A stretch of DNA of 5,472 nucleotides, taken from positions 1-5,472 of the forward strand of contig JAPUEV010000371.1 of NCBI GenBank assembly GCA_027492415.1, read 5' to 3'. This DNA is from Ignavibacteria bacterium (GTDB lineage: Bacteria; Bacteroidota; Ignavibacteria; Tepidaquicellales; OLB5). The notes under the pieces are model-generated. The model was not told where the DNA came from and did not search any database. It saw only the letters and a list, made by a program, of their open reading frames with translations. The position numbers were made by a program, and so were the translations under genes. Below, in pieces: positions 1 through 5,472 of the stretch; position 1 is the first letter of the stretch; each line of letters begins with the position of its first letter.

Positions 1-82
1 TATGGTTTTTAGCTCAATCGGTATAGAGCGATCCCGCGAAGCGGGATAGGTTTCAGGTTCGATTCCTGATGGGCGTACAAAT
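1..82 (+). pseudogene. tRNA-like unit 1 (most tRNA-like copy)
   Basis: The D-stem is 12-15 with 26-29. The anticodon-arm equivalent is 31-35 with 43-47, loop 36-42 (GCGAAGC). The T-stem is 53-57 with 65-69, around the near-canonical T-loop TTCGATT. The 3' acceptor strand would be 70-76 with discriminator A77, followed by CAA rather than CCA. The 5' acceptor strand (3-9, TGGTTTT) gives only one G-C and three G-U pairs against TGGGCGT. In the anticodon position the triplet reads GAA, but C replaces U33 and the loop closes further by two G-C pairs. This copy is probably closest to the parental tRNA. No synthetase identity can be assigned. Confidence 0.6.
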
Positions 83-165
83 TATGGTTTTTTAGCTCAA
101 TCGGTATAGAGCGATCCCGCGAAGCGGGATAGGTTTCAGGTCCAGTTCCTGATGGGCGTACAAAT
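83..165 (+). pseudogene. tRNA-like unit 2
   Basis: This copy differs from the first by one extra T in the T-run (88-93) and by three transitions, all inside the T-loop (141-147, TCCAGTT instead of TTCGATT). The T-stem halves flanking the loop, the palindrome at 114-130 and the 3' segment are unchanged. The TTC of the T-loop, needed in working elongator tRNAs, is lost, which argues against tRNA function while the helical scaffold is kept. Confidence 0.6.
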
Positions 166-240
166 TATGGTTTTTAGCTCAATCGGTATAGAGCGATCCC
201 GCGAAGCGGGATAGGTTTCAAGGTCCCGTTCCTTAATAGC
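166..240 (+). pseudogene. tRNA-like unit 3 (diverged 3' end)
   Basis: This copy is identical to the others through the D-arm and the palindrome (196-212), then diverges. An inserted A and a changed 3' half turn the CAGG/CCTG T-stem into AAGG/CCTT (220-223 with 231-234), so four base pairs are retained around the loop TCCCGTT. The GGGCGTACAAAT end is replaced by an A-rich sequence (241-248 is an A8 run). It is the terminal, degenerate copy of the array on this side. Whether the retained T-stem pairing reflects selection cannot be decided from one case. Confidence 0.55.
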
Positions 241-272
241 AAAAAAAAGGATTTTAAATATTAGTATTAAAC

Positions 273-300
273 AACAATTATCATTAGTTTAATAATTGTT
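273..300. repeat. AT-rich inverted repeat upstream of tRNA-His
   Basis: AACAATTAT (273-281) is the exact reverse complement of ATAATTGTT (292-300), giving a 9-bp stem with a 10-base loop. It is followed by TT, extending a short T-run. The stem has only one G-C pair, so as a terminator for the upstream array it would be weak. It also overlaps TAATAAT (290-296), which could serve as a -10 element for tRNA-His, but no good -35 box lies at the right distance. The structure is visible; its role is not established. Confidence 0.3.
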
Positions 301-310
301 TTGGTAACAT

Positions 311-388
311 GGTGAGCGTAGTTCAGTTGGTTAGAGCACCAGATTGTGGCTCTGGATGTCGGGGGTTCGAGTCCCCTCGCTCACCCCA
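311..388 (+). tRNA. tRNA-His (anticodon GTG)
   Basis: This is a complete cloverleaf. The extra G-1 characteristic of tRNA-His is base 311. The acceptor stem GTGAGCG (312-318) pairs with CGCTCAC (378-384), followed by discriminator C385, which pairs with G-1, and an encoded CCA (386-388). The anticodon stem CCAGA/TCTGG (339-343, 351-355) encloses the loop TTGTGGC with U33 at 345 and anticodon GTG at 346-348, reading CAC and CAU. The T-arm has the canonical loop TTCGAGT. All key positions are intact, in clear contrast to the tRNA-shaped repeats just upstream. It probably has its own promoter in the AT-rich spacer. Confidence 0.97.
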
Positions 389-512
389 AATTTTCCATTT
401 AAATGCAGGTATTAATCTCAAACCCCCCATTTAACTGCTATTTTTCATTGATTATTAAAGACTTTAAAATTATATTTGTTTCTTAGTTTTTTTAAGAAAT
501 TTCCAAAATTAC

Positions 513-518
513 AGAGGA
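513..518 (+). promoter_or_regulatory. Shine-Dalgarno-like AGAGGA that decides the secD start
   Basis: AGAGGA lies 5 bases upstream of the TTG at 524. No comparable purine motif is placed correctly for the other in-frame TTG at 476. secF and purA have no clear Shine-Dalgarno sequence, so the motif is suggestive rather than conclusive. Confidence 0.45.
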
Positions 519-523
519 TTAGC

Positions 524-2584
524 TTGAGAAAAAACAGGTTCAGAATTATTTTAACGGTATTATTTTTAGGACTTGCCCTATATTTCCTATATCCGACATA
601 TAAGGATTATCAGTTCAATAAAGATATCAAAAATCTTGCAAATCAGCAGGATAGCGCAGCATTTTTTGATAAATACGGCAATGATATCATAAAAGCACGG
701 GATAACAGGATTAAGCTGGGCCTTGATCTTCAGGGCGGTATGTATGTTATCATGGAAGTTGATATTGCAAAACTTTTAAATGACCTGGCTAAAAAGCAGG
801 ATGAAACATTAAAGCAGGTTCTCGCTTCTGTTAGTGAGCAGACCAAAAATTCAGATGAGGATTTTGTTGACCTTGTTGATCTGAAGCTGAAGGAAAAAGG
901 TCTTTCATTAAAAGCATATTACGGCGAAATAAGGGATGATGATTCCAAGATCAAAAAGGACCTTAAAACAGAAGTTGAAAATGCTATCGATAGAGCTATC
1001 CAGGTTGTAAGGAACAGGATCGATCAGTACGGTGTATCTGAACCGGTCATTCAGAAAAAAGGCTCATCAAGGCTTGTTGTCGAGCTTCCCGGTGTAAGCA
1101 ACGTACAGGAAGTAAGAAAACTGTTACAGGGAACCGCTTTACTTGAATTCAAGCTTGTTATAGACCCGCAGATATCTGTAAAGGTGATGGAAAAGATCAA
1201 TACCTTTATGGCCGGCGGAAATCTTGACTCGCTTGTAAAAGCTGATTCACTGAGCAAGATCACAAAAGTTGATACAACAAAAAAAGATACAACTAAGCTT
1301 ACAAACAAAAATGTTAAAAAAGATTCAACTACTATAAGCAACGTTACAGATACTACGAAAAAGGATACTTCTAAAAAAGATCTGACGAAGAAAGAAACAA
1401 AAAAAGATACTACTAAAAAGAAAGATACAACCAAACCGAAAGATTCCAATACTACTGCAATAACCGATAGCAACGGAAATCCGGTTGATACCAACCAGCA
1501 GATGAGCGAAGAGGAATTCAAGAAAAAGAACCCATGGTTCTATCTTGTCCGTCCCCAGCAGTTCAAAGACGGCTCTCTTGTTTGGCTTGTAAGAGAAACA
1601 GACAAGCCTAAAGTATTAAAAATACTCGAAAGAAAAGAGATCCAGGACCTTATTCCGACAGATATAAGCTTTGCATTCAGCAACCGCTCAACTTTTGTTG
1701 ATAACGGCGAAAAGATCTACCAGTTCTACGCTTTAAAGAAAGACCCTGAGCTTACAGGCGGTGTTGTTGTAAATGCAAGATCGAACATCGATCCTACAAG
1801 CAATTCAGCTGTCGTTTATATGGAAATGAACAGTGACGGCGCAGCAGACTGGGCCAGGATAACAGGTTCAAATATCAACAAACAAATTGCAATTGTACTG
1901 GATAACGTTGTTTATTCAGCACCTGTTGTAAGGAATAAAATTACAGGCGGAAATTCACAGATAGAAGGTATGGCAAATATCCAGGAAGCAAAGCTTCTTG
2001 AGATCGTTTTAAAAGCCGGCGCCCTCCCTGCCCCGCTCACAATTATCGAAGAAAGAACAGTCGGACCATCACTCGGTGAAGACTCAATTCAAAAAGGTTT
2101 GTATTCTTCACTCATTGCGTTGATACTGGTTGCATTATTTATGGTTGTATATTATCATTTTGCAGGCGGTGTTGCGGATCTGGCGCTTATTTTCAATATG
2201 CTTTTTGTAATGGGTATAATGGCAAGTTTCCATGCAACATTAACTTTACCCGGTTTAGCGGCGCTTATTTTAACGATAGGTATGTCGGTTGACTCTAACG
2301 TTCTTATTTATGAGCGTATAAGAGAGGAAGTAACGGGTGGAAAACCATTAAGGACAGCAATAGAGATAGGTTATAAAAAAGCATTTTCCGCTATACTTGA
2401 TTCGCACGTTACCTCACTTATTACCGCTGTAATACTTTACCAGTTCGGTACAGGACCGATACAGGGATTTGCATTAACACTTATCATTGGTCTTATTGCA
2501 AACCTGTTCACAGCTATTGTTATAACTAGGATCATCTTTGATGTTATGACAGAAAAAGGTAAAACTAATATTAACTTTGGATAA
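524..2584 (+). CDS. secD: Protein translocase subunit SecD
   Basis: SecD pairs with SecF in the inner membrane and uses proton-motive force to pull exported proteins across after SecA/SecYEG has started translocation. Numbering is from the TTG at 524 (686 residues). TM1 is about residues 5-24. The first periplasmic region carries LGLDLQGGMY (65-74) and RNRIDQYGVSEP (163-174), both family hallmarks, then LLEFKLV. A Lys/Asp/Thr-rich linker follows, then the second half of P1 with DPELTGG (from 407). GPSLG (514-518) precedes TM2-TM6. TM4 ends in GMSVDSNVLIYERIREE, whose Asp590 matches the essential E. coli Asp519. The frame is open up to a TTG at 476, which would add 16 residues. TTG 524 is preferred because it has a Shine-Dalgarno-like sequence and gives the usual short N-terminus (MRKNRF) directly before TM1. 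No in-frame ATG exists before TM1. secF follows after 18 bases. No yajC is seen upstream. Confidence 0.95.
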   Translation: MRKNRFRIILTVLFLGLALYFLYPTYKDYQFNKDIKNLANQQDSAAFFDKYGNDIIKARDNRIKLGLDLQGGMYVIMEVDIAKLLNDLAKKQDETLKQVLASVSEQTKNSDEDFVDLVDLKLKEKGLSLKAYYGEIRDDDSKIKKDLKTEVENAIDRAIQVVRNRIDQYGVSEPVIQKKGSSRLVVELPGVSNVQEVRKLLQGTALLEFKLVIDPQISVKVMEKINTFMAGGNLDSLVKADSLSKITKVDTTKKDTTKLTNKNVKKDSTTISNVTDTTKKDTSKKDLTKKETKKDTTKKKDTTKPKDSNTTAITDSNGNPVDTNQQMSEEEFKKKNPWFYLVRPQQFKDGSLVWLVRETDKPKVLKILERKEIQDLIPTDISFAFSNRSTFVDNGEKIYQFYALKKDPELTGGVVVNARSNIDPTSNSAVVYMEMNSDGAADWARITGSNINKQIAIVLDNVVYSAPVVRNKITGGNSQIEGMANIQEAKLLEIVLKAGALPAPLTIIEERTVGPSLGEDSIQKGLYSSLIALILVALFMVVYYHFAGGVADLALIFNMLFVMGIMASFHATLTLPGLAALILTIGMSVDSNVLIYERIREEVTGGKPLRTAIEIGYKKAFSAILDSHVTSLITAVILYQFGTGPIQGFALTLIIGLIANLFTAIVITRIIFDVMTEKGKTNINFG
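1268..1450 (+). other. Low-complexity Lys/Asp/Thr linker within SecD
   Basis: Residues about 249-309 of SecD are built from variations on KKDTT and TKKD, encoded by reiterated AAA/AAG-GAT-ACA/ACT codons. The stretch sits in the periplasmic P1 region between LLEFKLV and the conserved DPELTGG segment. It is surely disordered and rich in lysine. The reading frame continues cleanly through it, so it is not an assembly frameshift. E. coli SecD has nothing like it. Bacteroidota SecDF proteins are known to me to carry Asp/Ser/Thr-rich linkers at a similar place, so it probably is a lineage feature that expanded by replication slippage. Confidence 0.85.
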
Positions 2585-2602
2585 TTAAAATAAAATTATA
2601 TA

Positions 2603-3559
2603 ATGCAATTTTTTCATAATTTACATATAGATTTTTTATCAAAGAGAAAGATATTCTATACAATGTCAACAATATTAATTCTTGTTGGCTTGGCGGTATT
2701 TTTCACTAAAGGAATTACCCTTGGTATTGATTTTGCCGGCGGTACAGAAGTTCTTGTCAGGTTCCAGAATGATGTACAAATTGATAATATCAGAACTGCC
2801 ATGGATAAATCAGGGCAGGTTGGCGCTGAAATAAAGACAATGGGCGGCGAGAAAGATATTCTTATCAGGACATCTGAACAGGGCGAAGGTACAATAGTAA
2901 GTGATAAGATAAAAGACGCTTTGACCAACGAGATAAAAGGCAACAATTATGAAATATTAAGAATTGATAAAGTTGGACCTAAAATCGGTAAGGAATTAAG
3001 AGTTTCTGCTATTTATGCCACTATCTTTTCTTTGATAGCTATTTTAATTTACCTGGCATTCAGGTTTGAGTTCGTTTACGCTCTTGGCGCAGTACTTGGC
3101 CTTCTGCATGACGTACTTATAACGCTGGGTATGATAGCTATTTTCCACGTAATTTTCCCCAATCTAAACCTGGAGCTTAACCAGGGAATGGTTGCGGCAT
3201 TCTTAACGCTTATCGGTTTTTCTGTTAACGATACGGTTATTGTGTTTGACAGAATTCGTGAGAATATAAAGCTTTATAAGAGCGAAGATATACTTCATGT
3301 GATGAACAGAAGTATTAATACTACGCTTAGCAGAACAGTAATAACAAGCGGAACTGTATTCCTGACCATTTTTATACTGTTATTATTTGGCGGTGAAGTT
3401 AACAGAACGTTTGCATTCACATTTTCCGTTGGTGTATTAACCGGTACATATTCATCAATTTACATTGCAAGCGCATTTGTAGTTGATATTAAGAACTGGC
3501 AGGGCAAAGGGAATAAATCAGTTGCCCCATCAGGAAAAGTTGCAGTAAATAAAGCTTAG
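2603..3559 (+). CDS. secF: Protein translocase subunit SecF
   Basis: SecF is the partner of SecD in the SecDF complex driving late steps of Sec-dependent export. The 318-residue product has the standard length. TM1 is about residues 18-35, followed by the signature GIDFAGGT (41-48). A small periplasmic domain runs to about residue 125 and ends in KVGPKIGKELR (123-133). TM2-TM6 follow, with LHDVLIT (168-174) and GFSVNDTVIVFDRIRE (205-220), whose Asp210 corresponds to the functionally important E. coli Asp213. SRTVITSGT (243-251) and the glycine-rich last helix are also typical. The tail after about residue 295 is basic and cytoplasmic. The ATG start gives MQFFHNLHIDFLSKRK, the usual N-terminus. 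There is no Shine-Dalgarno sequence, only an A/T-rich leader. Translation is probably coupled to secD, whose stop is 18 bases upstream. Separate secD and secF genes distinguish this host from many Bacteroidota with fused SecDF. Confidence 0.97.
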   Translation: MQFFHNLHIDFLSKRKIFYTMSTILILVGLAVFFTKGITLGIDFAGGTEVLVRFQNDVQIDNIRTAMDKSGQVGAEIKTMGGEKDILIRTSEQGEGTIVSDKIKDALTNEIKGNNYEILRIDKVGPKIGKELRVSAIYATIFSLIAILIYLAFRFEFVYALGAVLGLLHDVLITLGMIAIFHVIFPNLNLELNQGMVAAFLTLIGFSVNDTVIVFDRIRENIKLYKSEDILHVMNRSINTTLSRTVITSGTVFLTIFILLLFGGEVNRTFAFTFSVGVLTGTYSSIYIASAFVVDIKNWQGKGNKSVAPSGKVAVNKA

Positions 3560-3605
3560 TGTTTTAAGAATAAATTTTGCTTTAAAAAAATTATATTGAT
3601 ATAGT

Positions 3606-4877
3606 ATGCCTGCTGAATCTGTACTTGGTTTGCAATGGGGTGATGAAGGAAAAGGTAAAATTGTTGATCTTCTTGCCCAGAACGCTGATTATGTTGTTAG
3701 GTACCATGGCGGAAACAACGCAGGCCATACTGTAGTTCTTGGCGAAAAGAAATTCTTCTTTCGCCTTATCCCTTCCGGAATATTTCATAAAAGATCAACT
3801 GCAATTATAGCAAACGGCGTTGTACTTGATCCTGAAGTACTTATCGGCGAGATGGATATCCTTGAAGCTGAGGGTGTTAACCTGAAGAAAAAGCTGATAA
3901 TCTCTCCTCGATGCCATTTAATACTACCCTATCACAAGGAGCTTGATATTGCATACGAAAATGCCCGCGGCAAGCACAAGCTTGGCACTACAAAACGCGG
4001 CATAGGTCCGGCTTATTCAGATAAAGTAAGCTATAACGGTATAAGAGTATATGATCTGTTGAACTGGGCAGATTTTGCTGAGAAATTCCGTTTCCAGGCT
4101 AAGATAAAGAACAAAGTATTAAAGACATTTGGAGTTAAGCCTGTTAATATTAATTCCGCTTTAAATAAGCTGAAAAAACAGCGCACCCGAATTCTGCCTT
4201 ATGTTAAGGATACTTTTGAAATTTTAAATGATGCAATAGCTGACAGGAAAAAAATCCTTTTTGAAGGCGCTCACGGTATTATGCTTGATCTTGACTGGTC
4301 ACCCTACCCTTTTGCAACGGCATCCAATACTGTTGTTGGTTCTGTAAATACCGGTTCAGGCTTGCCAATTAACAAGCTTGGTAACGTTATAGGTATTGTT
4401 AAGGCATTTACTTCACGCGTTGGCGAGGGTCCGCTGCCTACAGAGCTTCATGGCAGGCTTGCAGACTCAATAAGAGAGCGCGGCGGTGAATACGGCACTA
4501 CAACAGGCCGACCCCGCAGAATAGGCTGGCTTGACCTTGAAGCAGTAAGATTTTCATGCAAGATCAATAATGTAAACGAGATTGTCATCACAAAGCTTGA
4601 TATTTTAAGCGGTCTGCTTGAACTTAAGATCTGCATTGGGTACATGCTGAACGGAAGAAAGATCCATTATTCTGAATGCGGGTATAAAGAGCTTGCAAAA
4701 GTAAAACCGCTGTATAAAAAGTTTTCGGGGTGGATGGATGATATTTCAGGTATCAGGAAATTCAGCAGGCTGCCTAAGGAATGCAAGGAATATCTGAATT
4801 ATATCGGCAAGTTCCTTGGTGTAAAGATAAAGTTCGTTTCAGTTGGCGCTGAAAGAAATGCAAATGTAAAGTATTAA
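3606..4877 (+). CDS. purA: Adenylosuccinate synthetase PurA
   Basis: This cytoplasmic enzyme joins IMP and aspartate using GTP to form adenylosuccinate, the first committed step to AMP. At 423 residues it is full length. The P-loop-like LQWGDEGKGK (9-18) holds catalytic Asp13, and GGNNAGHT (35-42) holds catalytic His41. The IMP loop is GTTKRGIGPAY (127-137). The aspartate/GTP region is GTTTGRPRRIGWLD (297-310), and guanine recognition is TKLD (329-332). Two positions are odd. The residue aligned with E. coli Arg143, which contacts the IMP phosphate across the dimer, is Tyr143. The Gln of the usual EGAQG motif (E. coli Gln224) is His223, and the HGTYP that follows it is WSPYP (231-235). The remaining core is intact, so I still call an active synthetase. 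The gene follows secF by 46 bases with no terminator, so cotranscription is likely. The start lacks a Shine-Dalgarno sequence. The phage paralogue PurZ is unlikely because Asp13 is kept. Confidence 0.95.
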   Translation: MPAESVLGLQWGDEGKGKIVDLLAQNADYVVRYHGGNNAGHTVVLGEKKFFFRLIPSGIFHKRSTAIIANGVVLDPEVLIGEMDILEAEGVNLKKKLIISPRCHLILPYHKELDIAYENARGKHKLGTTKRGIGPAYSDKVSYNGIRVYDLLNWADFAEKFRFQAKIKNKVLKTFGVKPVNINSALNKLKKQRTRILPYVKDTFEILNDAIADRKKILFEGAHGIMLDLDWSPYPFATASNTVVGSVNTGSGLPINKLGNVIGIVKAFTSRVGEGPLPTELHGRLADSIRERGGEYGTTTGRPRRIGWLDLEAVRFSCKINNVNEIVITKLDILSGLLELKICIGYMLNGRKIHYSECGYKELAKVKPLYKKFSGWMDDISGIRKFSRLPKECKEYLNYIGKFLGVKIKFVSVGAERNANVKY

Positions 4878-4903
4878 GTGTATTAACAACAATAAGAGCA
4901 TAA

Positions 4904-4937
4904 AAAAAGCCTCTGATATTACTATCAGAGGCTTTTT
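4904..4937. terminator. Bidirectional intrinsic terminator between convergent genes
   Basis: GCCTCTGATA (4909-4918) pairs perfectly with TATCAGAGGC (4923-4932) around the loop TTAC. On the plus strand the stem is followed by T5 (4933-4937); on the minus strand the A7 run (4902-4908) becomes U7. It therefore can stop both the secD-secF-purA transcript, 26 bases after the purA stop, and the minus-strand lipoprotein transcript, about 20 bases after its stop. Confidence 0.93.
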
Positions 4938-4954
4938 AGTTTTATAATGTATCT

Positions 4955-5425
4955 TTATTTATCACTTATTTTAACTGCTTTAAATAAACCGCCTTCATTA
5001 CCCGCTCCACGGAATGTTGAGTAATACCATCCGCCGGTTAGCAGCCCGCTTTTTAAACTGGCATTAATGAAAACGTTCGCATCAGCTATTTTAGGATTTG
5101 TGTTTATGTTAATGAACTTTTTGGCGTTATTGTAGTAACCGGTAAGATCACCGCCGTTCATTGTACCAAAACCATGATAGCTTGTATCTTTGGTCATATT
5201 TGTTACAGTATAGCTTCCTGCAACAACATAATCATCCTTTGAATCCTTCTGTAATGTAAAAGTATTAAAATTCATTTCGCCTTCAACAAGCACAGTGCCT
5301 GTGCTGTCTGTCAAAGAATAGGAATACTTCCCTTTTTTTAGCGATGGAGATTTTTCGCTGTCACTGCCTGAACAGGAATTAAACAATACAACCAATACTA
5401 TTGATAAAATTGCTATTATTTTCAT
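4955..5425 (-). CDS. Small putative lipoprotein of unknown function
   Basis: The 156-residue product begins MKIIAILSIVLVVLFNSC: a short positive N-terminus, a hydrophobic stretch and a lipobox-like LFNSC with Cys18 as the probable lipidated residue. The mature part starts SGSDSEKS, a Ser/acidic tether somewhat like Bacteroidota lipoprotein export signals, so surface exposure is possible but unproven. The rest has alternating short strands rich in Gly, Thr, Tyr and Asn (GKYSYSL, VVAGSYTV, GDLTGYY, GLLTGGWYYSTFRGAG), suggesting a small beta-sandwich or beta-barrel fold. I recognise no family or catalytic motif. The start is supported by GGTGA five bases upstream (5431-5435 on the complementary strand) and by the correctly placed signal peptide. 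It converges on purA, shares its terminator, and is transcribed from beyond the right edge or from a promoter in the last 47 bases. Confidence 0.8.
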   Translation of the reverse strand: MKIIAILSIVLVVLFNSCSGSDSEKSPSLKKGKYSYSLTDSTGTVLVEGEMNFNTFTLQKDSKDDYVVAGSYTVTNMTKDTSYHGFGTMNGGDLTGYYNNAKKFININTNPKIADANVFINASLKSGLLTGGWYYSTFRGAGNEGGLFKAVKISDK

Positions 5426-5472
5426 TTATTTCACCAATACCATCTTTTTAATTTCTGAATAGACCGAATTAT

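Larger units (their letters stand above)
1..240 (+). repeat. Tandem array of three tRNA-shaped repeat units
   Basis: Three head-to-tail copies start at 1, 83 and 166, with periods of 82 and 83 bases. The stretch from the D-arm to the 5' side of the T-arm is nearly identical in all three. Each unit keeps tRNA spacing: TA at positions 8-9, a GCTC/GAGC D-stem, one spacer base, a 5-bp stem with a 7-base loop at the anticodon-arm position, a 5-base variable region, then a T-arm with a 7-base loop. The acceptor stem is not convincingly paired, and the anticodon loop is GCGAAGC, lacking U33. The units are therefore unlikely to be working tRNAs. They could be tRNA pseudogenes, a tRNA-derived repeat family or small structured RNAs. 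The array begins at the window edge, so the copy number is a minimum. The strand given is the one on which the tRNA-like fold reads. Confidence 0.85.

Noticed and set aside
1..82. Functional tRNA-Phe (GAA in the anticodon position)
   Set aside because: U33 is C, the loop is closed by extra G-C pairs, the acceptor stem has one Watson-Crick pair, and CCA is not encoded.
1..240. CRISPR array
   Set aside because: Whole 82-83 bp units are repeated almost without variable spacers, and the only variable segment is a 7-base loop. No cas gene is present.
403..486. Possible 27-residue leader peptide (ATG at 403 to TAG at 484-486) before secD
   Set aside because: It has no Shine-Dalgarno sequence, no codon pattern of interest and no attenuator-like hairpin after it. 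It is best explained as chance.
1051..1521. 156-codon open frame on the minus strand opposite secD
   Set aside because: It is the antisense shadow of the KDT-rich linker: AAA/GAT/ACA codons read backwards give Phe/Ser/Val-rich low-complexity protein. The plus frame encodes conserved SecD.
2656..2946. Minus-strand open frame opposite secF
   Set aside because: It lies wholly inside the conserved secF reading frame and its product has no recognisable features.
3577..3605. Sigma70-like promoter TTGCTT-17 bases-TATAGT before purA
   Set aside because: The -10 box abuts the purA ATG, so transcripts would start inside the gene and lose the start codon. The host may also use a different promoter consensus.
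3591..4645. Two 65-codon minus-strand open frames opposite purA (3591-3788 and 4448-4645)
   Set aside because: Both are overlaid on well-conserved purA sequence and show no domain or start signal of their own.
3606..4877. PurZ (phage 2-aminoadenine pathway paralogue of PurA)
   Set aside because: The catalytic Asp13 in QWGDEGKGK is kept, the length is that of bacterial PurA, and no phage genes surround it.

Overview
The window reads as an AT-rich bacterial chromosome segment with ordinary housekeeping content and one unusual non-coding array at its left edge. The likely host is a member of the Bacteroidota/Chlorobiota/Ignavibacteriota (FCB) assemblage. This is an inference from several signs: separate secD and secF genes, a low-complexity Lys/Asp/Thr linker inside SecD, secF and purA starts without a Shine-Dalgarno sequence, a short lipoprotein with an LFNSC-type lipobox, and a CCGCGAAGCGG-type palindrome. 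None of these fixes the genus.

Layout. Positions 1-240 hold three head-to-tail copies of an 82-83 bp unit, and the array may continue beyond the left edge. Each unit keeps the D-arm, anticodon-arm and T-arm spacing of a tRNA. Its anticodon arm, however, is a perfect 7-bp palindrome closing on GAA, and its acceptor stem cannot pair properly. An AT-rich spacer with a weak inverted repeat follows. Next comes an intact tRNA-His (anticodon GTG) with encoded CCA at 311-388. Then secD (524-2584), secF (2603-3559) and purA (3606-4877) run on the plus strand with gaps of 18 and 46 bases, probably as one transcription unit. A strong hairpin with A and T tracts on its two sides (4904-4937) lies between purA and a convergent minus-strand lipoprotein gene (4955-5425), and probably terminates transcription from both sides.

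How the genes work together. SecD and SecF form the membrane complex that uses proton-motive force to help the SecYEG/SecA translocase export proteins; the small lipoprotein at the right is a plausible Sec client. PurA commits IMP to AMP synthesis and has no direct link to secretion. It appears to be a co-directional neighbour, and it carries unusual residues at two IMP-contact positions.

The most interesting element is the tRNA-shaped tandem array. It looks like a tRNA-derived repeat whose anticodon arm has become a REP-like palindrome. The other points worth checking are the SecD linker, the TTG start of secD and the PurA active-site substitutions. No complete new defence or mobile system is visible.
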